A stretch of 64,000 nt of DNA from Stagonosporopsis chrysanthemi (lineage: Eukaryota > Ascomycota > Dothideomycetes > Pleosporales > Didymellaceae). The stretch's first letter is position 1, and the number at the start of each line of letters is the position of its first letter. Shown one piece after another: positions 44,165-55,705 of the stretch. The translations under genes and the position numbers were made by a program. The stretch lies in contig JAFISE010000131.1 in assembly GCA_022560025.1 (NCBI GenBank), positions 1 to 64,000 of the forward strand, given 5' to 3'. The notes beneath the pieces are model-generated. The model was given only the letters and a program-made list of their open reading frames with translations. It made no database searches and was not told the origin of the DNA.

Positions 44165-47100
44165 ATGAGCAAACGCGCAGGCAAAGCGTCGGCCAGCAGT
44201 GCGCGTGCTGCGTCGACGTTCGGCAATGCCCCCGCGTTTGGTGGGAGCTTTGGAGGCAGCGCATCGCAGCTCTCGTATGTCGCAGAGCCGCCTAATCTCT
44301 CGACAATATCAGATCCCAATGTCGTTGTGTACTTTCGCAACTTGTCAAAGAAGGATAGCACGACCAAAGCAAAGGCTCTCGAAGACTTGCAGACGTACAT
44401 GGCGGCGCTGCAAGAACCAGTAGAAGAGGGCGTGGTAGAAGCATGGGTCAGTGTCGCCAGGCGGAGCAGTAAAGACGAGCATTATAGTAATGAAACAATC
44501 AGATCACTGTGTACGCGCGCACCTCGATAGACAATGCCAAGGCTGTTCGCCAGCTCTCCCACACCGTCCACGGTTATTTGGCCGCATCTGCTGGCAAGCG
44601 CATCGCGCGCCATATGCCAAAGAGCGTGGCGGCATGGCTGTGCGGTCTTTATGATAGCGACCGTGCAGTAGTTGAAGCAACGCAGAACTCGCTGCGCCAG
44701 GTCTTTAATACACCTGAGAAGGTCCAGAACATCCGCAAAGCCTACCAGCAGCCTATACTCGAATACTGCCGCGACGCAGTCGACAAGGAGAGCATCACTA
44801 CACTCAGCGATGAGCGCACAGTCAGCGCAGACGACGCACAGGCGAAATACAGCAGAGTCATTTCTGCATGCATAGCGCTGCTAGGGAGTCTCCTGTCGAA
44901 TCTATCCCCAGAGGAGTTGGCCAAGTTTCAGGCTGATTACGACGCAGTGCTGGGAGACAAGAAACTGTGGGATTTCGCATCATACGCAGATGTTTCCATC
45001 CGCCGCTCGCTGCATCGTCTGCTTAAGATCTGCTTAACGAAGCAGCCAGAAGCAGCTGGCGCGAATCTGGAGACCATCAGCAAGGCATACCTATCCGTTG
45101 CCCTAAATTCCGACCAGACTGGCTCAGCATACGACTTCATCGAAGCCCTCATTCAGCTGACGGCAGCCCACCCTACCGCATGGACCGAACACTACAAGAG
45201 CAAGACGGCAGTCGACAGAAGATTACGGCAGTTCTTGAAGAAGGGCTCGCAGTTTGGGCCTCAGGACTACTGGAGCCGCCTGGTCGTTTTGGTCAAGGCG
45301 CTACCTACAGAGGTGTTGCCTAGTCAAGCACCTGAAGCGGCAGAACTTCTCAATGCTCTTCAGGCTGGCATCACAAGCAAGAACGAGCCGAAGTATAGCC
45401 AAGAGGCTGCATACACCGCATACTTCGACATACTAGCTCTGATAAACGCACGACTATCTGCTGGGGACCACGAAACGTTCATTCAAGAGTCGGTCTTACC
45501 GATTATAAGCCAGTTCTTGCAGCCTTCAATAGAGACCTCCCAATGGACTATACCTTCCAATGCGAGCAACCTTCTTGCGCGAGCACTGGCGATCGATGGG
45601 GTGACAGCGGCTTTGTCGAAGCAGTGGCCACAATATGCACAGAACCTGGTCGACGACATCAAGACCTCCGCACCTGCCCAGTCGAAAGACTTCGAGAAGT
45701 CTCAGACAGCTGTTTTGCAACACGGTACGCGATATGCGACACTTCAAAAACAGGCTCTTCAAGCCAAGATCGAATCTGGCTTGGTGCATGCTATCAAAGA
45801 AGCCGAGTCCGCGGTTATCTTGGAAGCTTTGGCAGTGGTCAAGAATAGGAATGGAAAGCCATATGGCGCTGCCGGCACGATTGCAGCACTCTTGCCTCGC
45901 AGTACAGACTTGATGACTGGGGACATTGGAAAGCAACTTGAGCAGTTCATCCAGCATGACCTGCCTGCGATCATTCTTTCGCCTTCGTCTACCTACCTCG
46001 TCGAGATCCTTTACTCTTTCTCCGAATCTTCCAACTTCAAGGGCGCCTGGACTACTTCGCTAAAGACAGTATTAAAGGGAGAGGACTCTACGGTCAAGAC
46101 AAAAGCACTTGAGGCCCTCTTGACATCACCAAAGATCCCGGCATCCTTCGATCTGGCCAGCTCTGATCCTGAGCTACAGGGCTTTGTCAGATCGAGTGTG
46201 CATCAGGCTGTCGAAGGCTCGTTGGAGTGGGACTCGTTCTCGCGCATCTTACAGTCACAAGCCAAGATTCTGGCTCCAGAAACAACAGATGACGTTCTAG
46301 CATACTTGACGCAGTCGCTGTCGATATCACAACATGCACCCCAGTCATTGCAAGGCTTGCGCCAGATCGTCAAGTCGAATCCAACCATGCTACGAGAGTT
46401 CGCCACCACGCCGAGAGGCGCAGAACTCCTCCAGGCCTTGTTGCGCGCCTCCGAGTCCCCCAACGATGAGATTGCACAGGGCGCAGCTACCGTCAGCGCA
46501 TCCATACAGACGGTCCTTGCCTCTGATGCTGGCACACAGAACTCAATGTACGATCTTATTCACCAAGGTTTACGCGAAGCAACACCTTCATCGGTGTCTG
46601 TAGAGACCTTGGTAGAGCTGGCTGAGAAGTCATTAAAGCCCGCCGAGGCATGGGAAGTGAACTCCAACCTGTTCCCTAGCACACAGGACTGGGACACAGC
46701 TCTCGCTCCATTCCTGGCATCTGCGCCGAAGTCCGCCCTTGCTGTTACAAACACACTCAGCAGTGCTGCTTACTTGGTGGAACCAACTGTATCCTCCGCC
46801 AACGTTAGAAGGATGGCTCGGGATGCAGACGGCTACTCTGCGGCCTATCGCATCGCGCAGTACGTGGCCAGATTGTCCAAGATCCCGCAGTTCAAAGTGC
46901 ACGCTGCTCCGGTCGAACTGCGCGATCACTACTTGCGCAACCTTGCTCTGACTGTGCAGCTTGTTGAGGACAATCTTGGCCTTGCTGGTGCTAACGGTCT
47001 ATGGACGGACTATAACGCCGACACTGAAAGCGATGCAATGACGTTTAAAGCAGATGCTGCAGGTTTCACCACACATGATCTGACCGAGGCGCATGGCCCT

Positions 47101-49119
47101 GCGTCATCGTCGGCGAGGCATACTCAGGAAGAGAATGGATTGTTGACTTGGGCTCAGGGCCTTCTTGGTCAGATTCCCACAGACACCTCTGCTCGGGCCT
47201 ACTACTATGCGCGCGCCTATAGTTCCCTGGTCTCGGCTGCGATATCATCTTATGGCTGGAAAAGTTCATGGACGGCTCAATTACAGGATTCCTTGAAGGC
47301 TGTCAGGAAGAACAAACAAGTTATCCCTCTTCTTGCGTATTTGGCAGCATTTGAGGAGCCACTTGCGGCGTCGAAGTCATGCGAACGCTTGTGCAACGAG
47401 CTCATCGCAGATCTTACAGGTCTTGACATCGACCAGAAGCCAGAAGAGGGATTGAGCCAAATTGTGACACTCAACGCAGTCCTTTCTCAAGACGGTATTT
47501 CCGAGAGTATTGCCAAACAGCGCCTTGTCTTCTTTGTGAAGCACGTTATGCCTTGGCTGAACGCAGCTCACGGCTCAGTGGAGATCAGAGCGGAAGTCTC
47601 CCGAGCATTGATATCCCTGCTTCCGCTGATGAGTGACATGTATGGTGAGCACTGGGGCGATATTCTGAACGCGCTCTCAGCGGCTTGGACTAGCACAACT
47701 GAGTTGCAAAGCACTGAAGCGGAAGCGAGCAGTCCGATTCCTTTCACGCATGCCTCGCTCAAGCTGTACGAACAACTACGCAGGCTTACGGAGTCGGAAA
47801 ATCCTAACGACGATCTGGTCGAAGCCTGGAAAGAGACTGAGCAGTCGGTTGCAGCTGGACTGATTAACCTTCTGAAGCACTCGCAACACTTTCCAGACGA
47901 GTTCCATCAACCTTTGAAGATGGTCAATGAAGTCCTTGCTCGTCAGATTGCTAAGGTGCCACTGCAACATCTTGACTCTGCCGATGAGCTCTATCCATTG
48001 CTATACGTCGAGTCGCAGCCTGTGCAACAGACTGCTTTCGATGTTCTGCACAAGCAGATACCTGCCGCGCAGGAGCAGATCTCCATCGATGCTGCGCTAT
48101 CAAAGACCACAGCTCGTTTGCCAGAAGAGTTGCTTTCCTTAATCATCGAGTCACCAACAGTTGCGGCACTGGCTGAAGTGAACTTCGATCGCAGCGTTCC
48201 CCTTTCATTGAAAGGCTATCTGCTGAGTTGGTTGCTTGTCTTCGACCATCTCGAGCACGCGGTAAGTACTCGGTCAACGGTAGTTGCGTTTTACTGACAG
48301 CACTAGTCCTTCAAAGTCAAGAACGACTACATCGACCATATTAAAGAAGGCGACCACCTACCCGGTCTCCTTGACTTCACATTCGACTTTCTCGGCCATG
48401 CCCACAATAAGCCTGTAGATGTGTCCAAGTTCAACGTCACAGCTTATACCTCCGACACCGAGGCTCCTAAGCAAGACATTCAATTGCTTCTGACACATCT
48501 TTACTATCTCACCCTTCTTCACACACCCTCTCTAACGAAGTCATGGTTCAACGCTCTGACCAGCCGCTCCCGCGCGATTGCTGTCACTCTCGAGCCCTGG
48601 ACCGAGAGATTCATCTCACCACCCGTCATCTCCGCTGCCCTAGACAGCGTGACAACGTGGGCTGGTACCGCAACAGACGACACTTTCAACGTCCGCGTCG
48701 CGCCGCGCGCTCGCGAGATTACGGCATCCTACATCCTCGACGAGCAAACAATGTCTATGCGCATCAGCCTGCCTCCCGCATTCCCGCTCGCGAACGCCCA
48801 CATCGAGGGCCTGAACCGTGTCGCCGTCAACGAGCAGAAGTGGCAGTCCTGGCTGCGCACCTCGCTCGGCGCGATCACTATCTTCAACGGATCGCTCATC
48901 GATGCGTTGTCAACATGGAGGCGGAATGTCGAAGGTGCGTTGAAGGGACAGACGGAGTGCGCGATCTGTTACAGTATCGTGGGGCCGGACAGGAAAGTGC
49001 CTGATAAGAGGTGTGGAACATGTAGGAATGCGTTCCACGGCGCCTGTCTGTTCAAGTGGTTTAAGAGTAGCGGTAGCTCGAGCTGTCCGCTGTGCAGGAA
49101 CCCATTCAACTACGGCTAA
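44165..49119 (+). CDS. LTN1: Listerin, E3 ubiquitin ligase of ribosome quality control
   Basis: Exons 44165-44446, 44503-48261 and 48307-49119 (introns GTCAGT..TCAG and GTAAGT..CTAG) give 1617 residues. Listerin binds split 60S subunits carrying stalled nascent chains and ubiquitylates the chain with the RQC complex. The N-terminal conserved region includes the junction VEAW-ITVYARTSIDNAKAVRQLSHTV and the block ARHMPKSVAAWLCGLYDSD; the middle is a long HEAT/ARM-type helical array; a RWD-like region precedes a C-terminal RING-CH (CAICYSIVGPDRKVP, RCGTC, FHGACLFKWF, CPLC), which ends 4-7 residues before the stop as in other listerins. A near acceptor at 48300 would introduce a stop, so 48306 is used. 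Length fits the family (about 1550-1700). Confidence 0.96.
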
Positions 49120-49379
49120 ATGCGTAGTATAATTGGCTGACATCTAGGTCGATATTCCGTGCAAGGCTTGGAGCATCATAGTCGTAAAAATCTCGTTTAC
49201 TCATCATCTCTGTGTGCTTTGAGGCCCTAGACCAAAACATGCAGACAATATTCATATCTCACGCTGCAAACACACACAAGTTCCAGAATGGCACAGGATT
49301 CCATCCCAACATCGACAGTTCTGTCGATCCACCCACATTGGACGTTCACGCCTGGCGTTCGCATCGCTCCTGTCGGGAA

Positions 49380-49905
49380 TCGGGAGTATGCAGATCCACG
49401 GATGCGCTCGTGGATCTATTGTGAGCCAACGTGAGATGTGGGATCCCCAGACACGAAAGTTCACCATTCTCCCGTGTCATCAAATCCCGCGCACATATCA
49501 CAGCATAAGAATTCTTCTGCCCGACGGCACAGTGCTTACTGGTGGCGGCGGGCTATACGGCGGATGCGCAACGAACCATAGTGATGCTGAGGTAAGTCTG
49601 GTGGCTCGACTGCAAAGTGTCTAGCCATTAGCGCTTCTTCTGTAGATACAGCGACTGTGGGGTCCGAATTGACTGTTACAACTAACATGGCAGTCGCAAA
49701 GTTGTCACTCATCAGATATGTCCACGACTCATAGTGTCAACACGGACTAACGTTGCATCTCTCTCAACGCTGTTCAGGGGTAAGGAAATATGTACACCAT
49801 CACTATGCCCCAGAATCCGTGTGTTGAGCTGCCAGGTTACTGGATGCTATTCGTGACTCTGTTGGTTTGCCGGGTGTCGCAAACACCGTCAAGATCACGC
49901 TGTAG
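49380..49905 (+). pseudogene. Galactose/glyoxal oxidase-like relic (C-terminal part)
   Basis: Fragments of a copper-radical oxidase C-terminus on the plus strand: MWDPQTRKFTILP, RTYHSIRILLPDG and GGGGLYGGCATNHSDAE (about 49430-49590), then ATVGSELTVTTNMAVAKLSLIRY (49648-49718), STTHSVNTD, GNMYTITMPQ, ELPGYWMLFVT and finally GLPGVANTVKITL ending at TAG 49903-49905. Between them are frame changes near 49718 and 49856, and TAA codons at 49748-49750 (position of a Gln in relatives, CAA to TAA) and 49781-49783. The whole N-terminal beta-propeller is missing. Clearly non-functional. The intact family oxidises galactose or aldehydes outside the cell. Confidence 0.85.
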
Positions 49906-50141
49906 GCGTAAGGCCTAATCTAGGTATCACTGGCACGCTCACCATCGTTTTTCCCTGACCGGGATATTGATATCGAAGCTCTTTGTCTACTAGCATGCTT
50001 TGTTATTCGATTGACTTGTTAACGTCACTTTTATGCCAGCACTGTTCGACGAACGGACCATGTGTACTGGTTTCCCTCGCCTATGAAAGTGAAACATGGG
50101 TCGGCGCATAAATGTCACGTAGTTAGTTTGTGACGGTATTA

Positions 50142-50477
50142 CTAGAGGTCAGACGATCGCCAGACAGCTTTTTCAAAGTCCTCCCGTCCCTGTGCTTGAA
50201 GTAGTTCGACAGGGTCGAAATGGTTGACTATTTCTACACCGCCCTCAATGTGGCCAATTTGCTGGAATGAGTAGTGCAAGTCTTCGTATGGTCGCCAATC
50301 AGCTGCTCTCCACCAGTGCTGTCTAGATGTAGAGGTAGCTCTATTTAAAGATCCTCGAAGTTCTCTCGCGCCCAGACCTGCATACGCAATCCCCAATCCA
50401 TTTCCAGCTCTCTCCCTGTACCATGTGCAACGGGCGCGATATTCCAGGTGCATTCCAATTGACCCTGCGGTTACCAT
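50142..50477 (-). CDS. Hypothetical protein (111 aa, tentative)
   Basis: A minus-strand frame of 111 residues. The C-terminal half (WRPYEDLHYSFQQIGHIEG, VEIVNHFDPVELLQAQGRED) reads like a folded protein fragment, while the N-terminal half is less convincing and may be intronic or untranslated. No family recognised. It may be one exon of a larger or broken gene in this relic-rich region. Confidence 0.35.
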   Translation of the reverse strand: MVTAGSIGMHLEYRARCTWYRERAGNGLGIAYAGLGARELRGSLNRATSTSRQHWWRAADWRPYEDLHYSFQQIGHIEGGVEIVNHFDPVELLQAQGREDFEKAVWRSSDL

Positions 50478-50731
50478 TCAAGTGGTTACGATGACTTAAA
50501 AGGTTTTCAGCCTTAGTATCTGTCCTGCAGCTTTGGCAAACGCAAGAAGTAATATAACCATGCAGCGAAGATGGAGACCAACAGAGAGGTTTATCTGTAC
50601 ATCCACATTAAGTTAATTAACTGCCTTAACATTATTGTCTGATTTGAAAAACACCCCTAGCTTGAGAAACTCCCAACGAAAGGCTTTCGACCCCTCCTCG
50701 GCTATCTTGTCTTCGTAGATCAGGGGTGACC

Positions 50732-51961
50732 CTATTCTTCCCAGACATCAGCAACTCGATCGTCGTAATCGAGCTCTCCCGTCTGCGCGGGTGAGCAAGA
50801 CCTATTGCGCCATGGACTACTGGCTCTGCCAGCGGAAACATGCCCACCGTAGGTAGCGTCTTCAGGTACCAGATACTCGTACAGGCCTGAAATATTGGCG
50901 GGACTCATTGGTCGTGTATAACGCCTATTCGAGCCTGGCCTGTACGGGCTTCGGTCTCGCGCGGCAAGAATCTCATCTCGACGACTTCGAATGGGCGAAA
51001 GGCTGACGTCCCGCTGCCGTGTGCGCAACGGAGACCCAAGTTTCCGATTGGATGGACTTGAAGTGCTGATCGCAGGAGCGATAAGAGAATCAATTTGAGA
51101 GCGATCGTTTCGTGGCTGTTTAGCACCCGCAGCGCCGCCCGAGTCAGATTCGGAGCCACTGGAGCTCTGCGAAACAGCGGTTGGCCTTTGATGAAGCTGG
51201 CGCGAAGGTGATTCATCAGCAAGAGATGACCTGGATGAGATACCAATTCGTTCGGGCGAAGATCGCCTTGAAGACTGGAGCAAACGACGTGATGACACTA
51301 AAGTCCGGCGTGTGGGCCCGGGAGAAATGTCCCGCCACGGATCTTGAAATTGAGACGTCATAGTCTCAAGATCAGCAGACTTTGGAACATTTTGGCTGAT
51401 AAGCTGACTTGAGAATTGATGAGTTTGGGGTTCTGATCCCGCAGAAACAGTGGCGTTCGTCCGCGGTACGTTTTCGGCTCTCTGGTTGGGCTGTCCAAAG
51501 AAAGCAATTCCAGCGAAGAAAGCAGCCGGCAACAAATAGAGGAGGTCTTCCTCCTCATGCTGTGTAAGCCTCATCCCACAACGCCCGGACAGGAAGTTAT
51601 TGATATAAGCCAGCGCCTCCAGAGAGAAGTAGCCTCTGGCGCGTGCCGCGGAGAACCTCGCCACACACAGTTCTCTGAAGGAGAAGGACGTTCGATTGAG
51701 TAGGAGATCTTCTGCCTCGCTCTGTACGAGTGTGATACCACGGTGCTTGGCCAAATAATCGTTGGTGTAGATCATTGCGACCTCGCGAGAGGCGCCTCTC
51801 CGGCAGGCCACAGTGAAAGTCGCTACAGCGAGCTCTTTCAGCGAAAGGTATAGATCAGGATTGAGCTTACTCGGCGAGCCCGGACTTGACTTCTTTGGAG
51901 GGGGCAGAGTGGAGTTGTTGTTAGCGGTTTCGTCGATGCGGCTGCTATATTTAGGAGCCAT
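50732..51961 (-). CDS. Ser/Arg-rich hypothetical protein with internal repeat
   Basis: About 409 residues from MAPKYSSRIDE (a second ATG seven codons upstream gives 416). Two tandem copies of a roughly 50-residue helical module occur near residues 38-140: LKELAVATFTVACRRGASREVA-IYTNDYLAKHRGITL and FRELCVARFSAARARGYFSLEALAYINNFLSGRCGMRL, each closing with an acidic ED-LL motif. The rest is disordered, rich in Ser and Arg with many SP sites, typical of phosphorylated regulatory proteins. No family recognised; no signal peptide or membrane span. Start, stop and composition look intact although neighbours are degraded. Confidence 0.7.
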   Translation of the reverse strand: MAPKYSSRIDETANNNSTLPPPKKSSPGSPSKLNPDLYLSLKELAVATFTVACRRGASREVAMIYTNDYLAKHRGITLVQSEAEDLLLNRTSFSFRELCVARFSAARARGYFSLEALAYINNFLSGRCGMRLTQHEEEDLLYLLPAAFFAGIAFFGQPNQRAENVPRTNATVSAGSEPQTHQFSSQLISQNVPKSADLETMTSQFQDPWRDISPGPTRRTLVSSRRLLQSSRRSSPERIGISSRSSLADESPSRQLHQRPTAVSQSSSGSESDSGGAAGAKQPRNDRSQIDSLIAPAISTSSPSNRKLGSPLRTRQRDVSLSPIRSRRDEILAARDRSPYRPGSNRRYTRPMSPANISGLYEYLVPEDATYGGHVSAGRASSPWRNRSCSPAQTGELDYDDRVADVWEE

Positions 51962-52219
51962 TATGGCTGCGAGTTGAGTCAAGTCTGGTTAATCGTGGTT
52001 TGGGGGGGTTAAGCGGTCTGGGGGTATGGGATGTAGACTGGGCCGTGTACAGAACATCTGGGCCTGGTGTTACTCAAATAGAACCAGTGAAAGTCAAGGC
52101 ACATACCCGCTCGAGGTCTCCAGAGCAGTGAAATTTCGACAGTAAACCCCATCAGAACGTTATGTAATGGCTTTCATATGGGTTCCTGACGGCGGCACTT
52201 GCCACAGTGTAAGGGGTGC

Positions 52220-53849
52220 TCATAGCTTGGCAGTTGCTGCTGCAATCGCCAATCCCTTTCGCGGCTCTGCGATATCAATCGAACGTTCAGGATCCCACCC
52301 AGCAATCATGTCTTCAACAACATTGATCTCATCATGACCCCAAACCAAGCCACCGTGCGGCTCCAACTGCCCGTCTACGCCTTGTCGAAACACGCGGTAT
52401 GTTGGGACACCACAGATGCCGAACGCTTTTGCTGCCGCGGTGTTCTCCCGTAACTTTGTTTTGGCGGCAGGAGCATTGGCCTTTTCAAGCAGATCAGCTC
52501 CATTAAAGCCAGCTTTGTCCAGCACGCTGACGAGTATCTTGTCATCTGAAACGTTCACATTCTGCTCCCAACAGGCTGAGTCTATCCATTATTAGGACGA
52601 TGAGCTCCTGTAGTGGCGATATACTTACATAACGAGGGCACCGTTGACGGCTCCACAATAGCAACTCGAAGCACTGTGGGAGTACGAATAGGAAAGATAT
52701 CCGCCCAGTGGGAAAAGAGCGGTCTATCGTGACTTCCTTCAGAGGCGTTGACGGCGTTCCAATAAGCTGTCCAGTCTGCATGGTCTTGTTTCGTCCAGGC
52801 AGCTTTGGTAGGGCTCAAAGCGAGCATAGGCATGTTTGGCGCGCCGATCTCGCGGAACAGTATACCGAGTAGGAATGGTTTCATAACAATCTCAAGATTC
52901 CTTCCGAATGTACGCTGAAGTCTTGCAAGTTGGGTGTAGCCAAGGAAGGCCCAAGGGCTGCTGAAGTCATACCAGAATTCCAGCTTTACTTTGCCGACGA
53001 GCTTAGGTTCTCTGAATGGGACACATCGAGGCATCAGAGTTCCTAGACCTTGAACATCGCTCCAGTGACCGGAGTTGCGGATCGAAAGCAGTGTGGCTTC
53101 CACGAAGTGCATGCGGTCCTGGCCCCAGAAGAATCGACCAGTTCTGTCCTGGCTCGTTACGTCAAGCCACTTGGCCTCTGGTATCCAGAAACCCGGCACA
53201 CCAAAAGCGCCCCGCTCGATCGCTTCAGCAGTTGCAGTTTCCAACTCTTTTCTGGCTTGTGTGTCGGTGAAGTTATGCTTGCCGAGCTTATAAGTGGTCG
53301 TGAGCCCGCACTCGCGCGCAATTTTCAGCAGTACTTCAGTGTCAGTGATATCTTGGTTTTCTGCCCAGTAAGCTGCAAAAAGCTTGTCGGTCAAGAGACG
53401 ACGCTCTTCCCCATCAGGGACGCAACAAAGCAGTCGTAATGCGTTGACAGACTTTCTTGGGTGTTGTGGTGGAGGATTATACTTGATTTTGTACCTGCTC
53501 AAAACCATCAGAGATGTGGGACTGACATCTGAGGGCATCCTACCTCTTCAGAGTTCGCTGCATACTTTGTGCAGTAACCGCCTTCTTGGTTGGATTGAAG
53601 ACATCGCTTGCTGACCCTGCTGCACCCTGCCATCACGCATCAGTTCGGCTCCCGATTGCGATGGCTACTGTCCTTAAAGAGGCGACGCACCTGTGGAGCA
53701 GCTGTGGCGCGATATATTGCCCCTAGAAGGACTGGACGGTAGACGAGTCTGGCGTCTGTGCGCTCAGCCAGTGCTTGAACGCGTGTTGAGGCGATGTAAG
53801 CGAACGGACAGGAGATGTCGTAGTTAAAGACAAGTGTAGGCTGTGCCAT
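52220..53849 (-). CDS. Fused two-domain HCCA isomerase / GST-kappa-like protein
   Basis: Minus-strand exons 53849-53691, 53626-53544, 53494-52629 and 52575-52220 (introns GTGCGT..GCAG, GTAGGA..GCAG, GTAAGT..TCAG) join in frame to 487 residues. Two thioredoxin-like DsbA/2-hydroxychromene-2-carboxylate isomerase domains follow each other: domain 1 opens with VFNYDISCPFAYIAS (about 7-21) and has the cis-Pro motif FGVPGFWI; domain 2 opens with LEFWYDFSSPWAFLGY (about 252-267) and has GICGVPTYRV; each ends with a WGxDxxxxVE-type motif (FFWGQDRMHFVE; LVWGHDEINVVE). The bacterial enzyme isomerises an intermediate of naphthalene breakdown with glutathione; mitochondrial and peroxisomal kappa GSTs share the fold. 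The first GTG/TTG-type upstream codons are not used; the ATG at 53849 is chosen. Substrate unknown. Confidence 0.85.
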
Positions 53850-54399
53850 GGCGAATAGAGTGTCCGCAGTAACCACTTGCTCGTTGGAAGACAAGGTCTC
53901 GAGATGTTAATTGACAGTAAAAGCTGGTATCAGTAGTCTGGCACTCACATCGTTGGCTGGCCGCAACGTAAAGTGTTCAAGTGAATGTGGGGTAGACGCG
54001 CCTCGGCTGCGTGTCAGCCGAGGTCTGGACCGAGAACTATTGATTGTTGACTTTGTTCGCTTCGCGAGCTTCCATCATGTCAATAAGTGCAATCTTGAGT
54101 CTTTGAGCGTGATCAATAGGACTCAGCGGCGCATTTGCCAATGAACGGACTACTGTCACACGCGAAAGGCTCCATATAGGCTTAGCGTTGTGGCATGCGT
54201 GTGTTCTGGGACTGACGCTCCAGCTGCAATTGAGTCGAAAAACATCCAACGATTGGCTCAATGTTAAAATGTCGATGAGGCGTCGTCTTGATGGAGTGTA
54301 TACGTATGAAAGAAATAACAGCATGAGGGTCAAGAATGGTGTCTTACGATGAGAATGATGCTGGAAGTTCAGACGAAATACTCCATCTGGCCCCACCTG
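53850..54399. other. Intergenic upstream of the HCCA-isomerase-like gene
   Basis: Promoter side of the minus-strand isomerase-like gene; no further coding signal recognised before the P450 relic. Confidence 0.45.
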
Positions 54400-54712
54400 C
54401 CTCTTCGGCATCGTTCCACCACACCCTGTGTCGAAAGATGGATTATGATTCCTGTAGCTTTATTTTCAGATATGGTCTTTGCATATGCCCCGGTCAGTCG
54501 ATCGCCGGCAACGCACTGTTCATCACTATCGCTCAGAATCTTGCAGTTTTCAAGATCGATAAATCTTTTGACAAAGAGCTCGGTAAGCTTGTCGAGCACA
54601 ACATAGAATTCGAGCCTGAAGCAGTCAGTCGTCTCTTGCACTGCCAAACATCTGTCAATCCTTGCTCGCAGAAGCACGCCGATTTGGTACGAGCTATAGA
54701 GAACATGTCACT
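54400..54712 (+). pseudogene. Cytochrome P450 relic (C-terminal heme-binding part)
   Basis: One plus-strand frame resembles only the last quarter of a microsomal P450: DYDSCSFIFRYGLCICPGQS (heme cysteine at 54486-54488), AGNALFITIAQNLAVFKIDK, HNIEFEPEAVSRL and a closing SQKHADLVRAIEN that matches the usual C-terminal tail. The heme-loop consensus FGxGRRxCxG is altered (FRYGLCIC: Gly and both Arg lost), and everything upstream (I-helix, ExxR, membrane anchor) is absent. The frame continues past the expected stop into unrelated sequence. A dead fragment; the intact family hydroxylates lipids, toxins or secondary metabolites. Confidence 0.8.
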
Positions 54713-55705
54713 GGGAGGCAAGCAATTGACGAGTTTTGGACAGTACGCGGTTCTGATACGACCCGGGATCTCCTTTTCGAAGGATTGGGGCCATCTGCAG
54801 CATTCCTTATCAACTTCTTTTTGGAATTGTTCTGGCTGGGCGTATTCGCTTTCCAGGACTGAAGGTCTGTGGTGCCTCTTGATCATCTTAGCGGGCCCCC
54901 TTCCGTCAGTCGCTGCATGTGCTGCCATAAACTTGGCAGCCACATAGCAAGAACAGCTGCTCACGATGACAAATTATGGGGATTGTACAATTAAGCACTT
55001 TGACCTCAACTCCTTACTTTACGGCTGCTTGACTTCCACTCAAGCACCAGTAGCCGCCGTGACCATCAGCTGCATCACGACAATCGAAGGTTATGACGGT
55101 GCCGGTGTGCAGAAAAGCAGAACTCCCATTTCACAGTTGGCGCAGACGCGTAAGCCGAATGACAAGAACGAGTAGCGTTGTTTTCGTTCACAACAGCTTA
55201 GTAAGACTGGCCTGGCTGACACCGTCACATGCACCATATACAGCAATAAGAGGGCGGTATGGTGCACAGCGGAGAGCATACTAATTTGTTCTTGGCTGTT
55301 TGTGGTTTGAAACAGTTTCCATCTTGGCATCTCTCGAACATACATAAATGCCTCGTACGGAATGAAACATTCCTTTTCGCGGTTGGTTGTGCCGCATCCA
55401 CTTTAGAAGCCAACTGGCAGAGTTCATACCTGATGCTTACGGTCACGGAAACGCTAGATTAGTTCTGGATAGTCGCAGTTTTGACGATGCACTCGGAAGG
55501 TGTGGATGTTCAATGCAAGAGGAAGGACTTTGCGAGATATGAGTGGACTAGCGTCGGCCTAGCGTTCTTTGCCTTTGCCCCGCCCTGGTGCGGTCTTCAT
55601 GTACTGCGCGACAGCCCACTGCCATTTACCCGAATGTACGAAGTTTAACACTGTCGCTTTCCCCCGTAACTCTTTGTCAGACACAGCTTCTTCCATACCC
55701 TGACC
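54713..55705. other. Intergenic upstream of the GNAT gene
   Basis: About 1 kb without a recognisable gene; the right end should be the promoter of the acetyltransferase gene. Confidence 0.5.
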
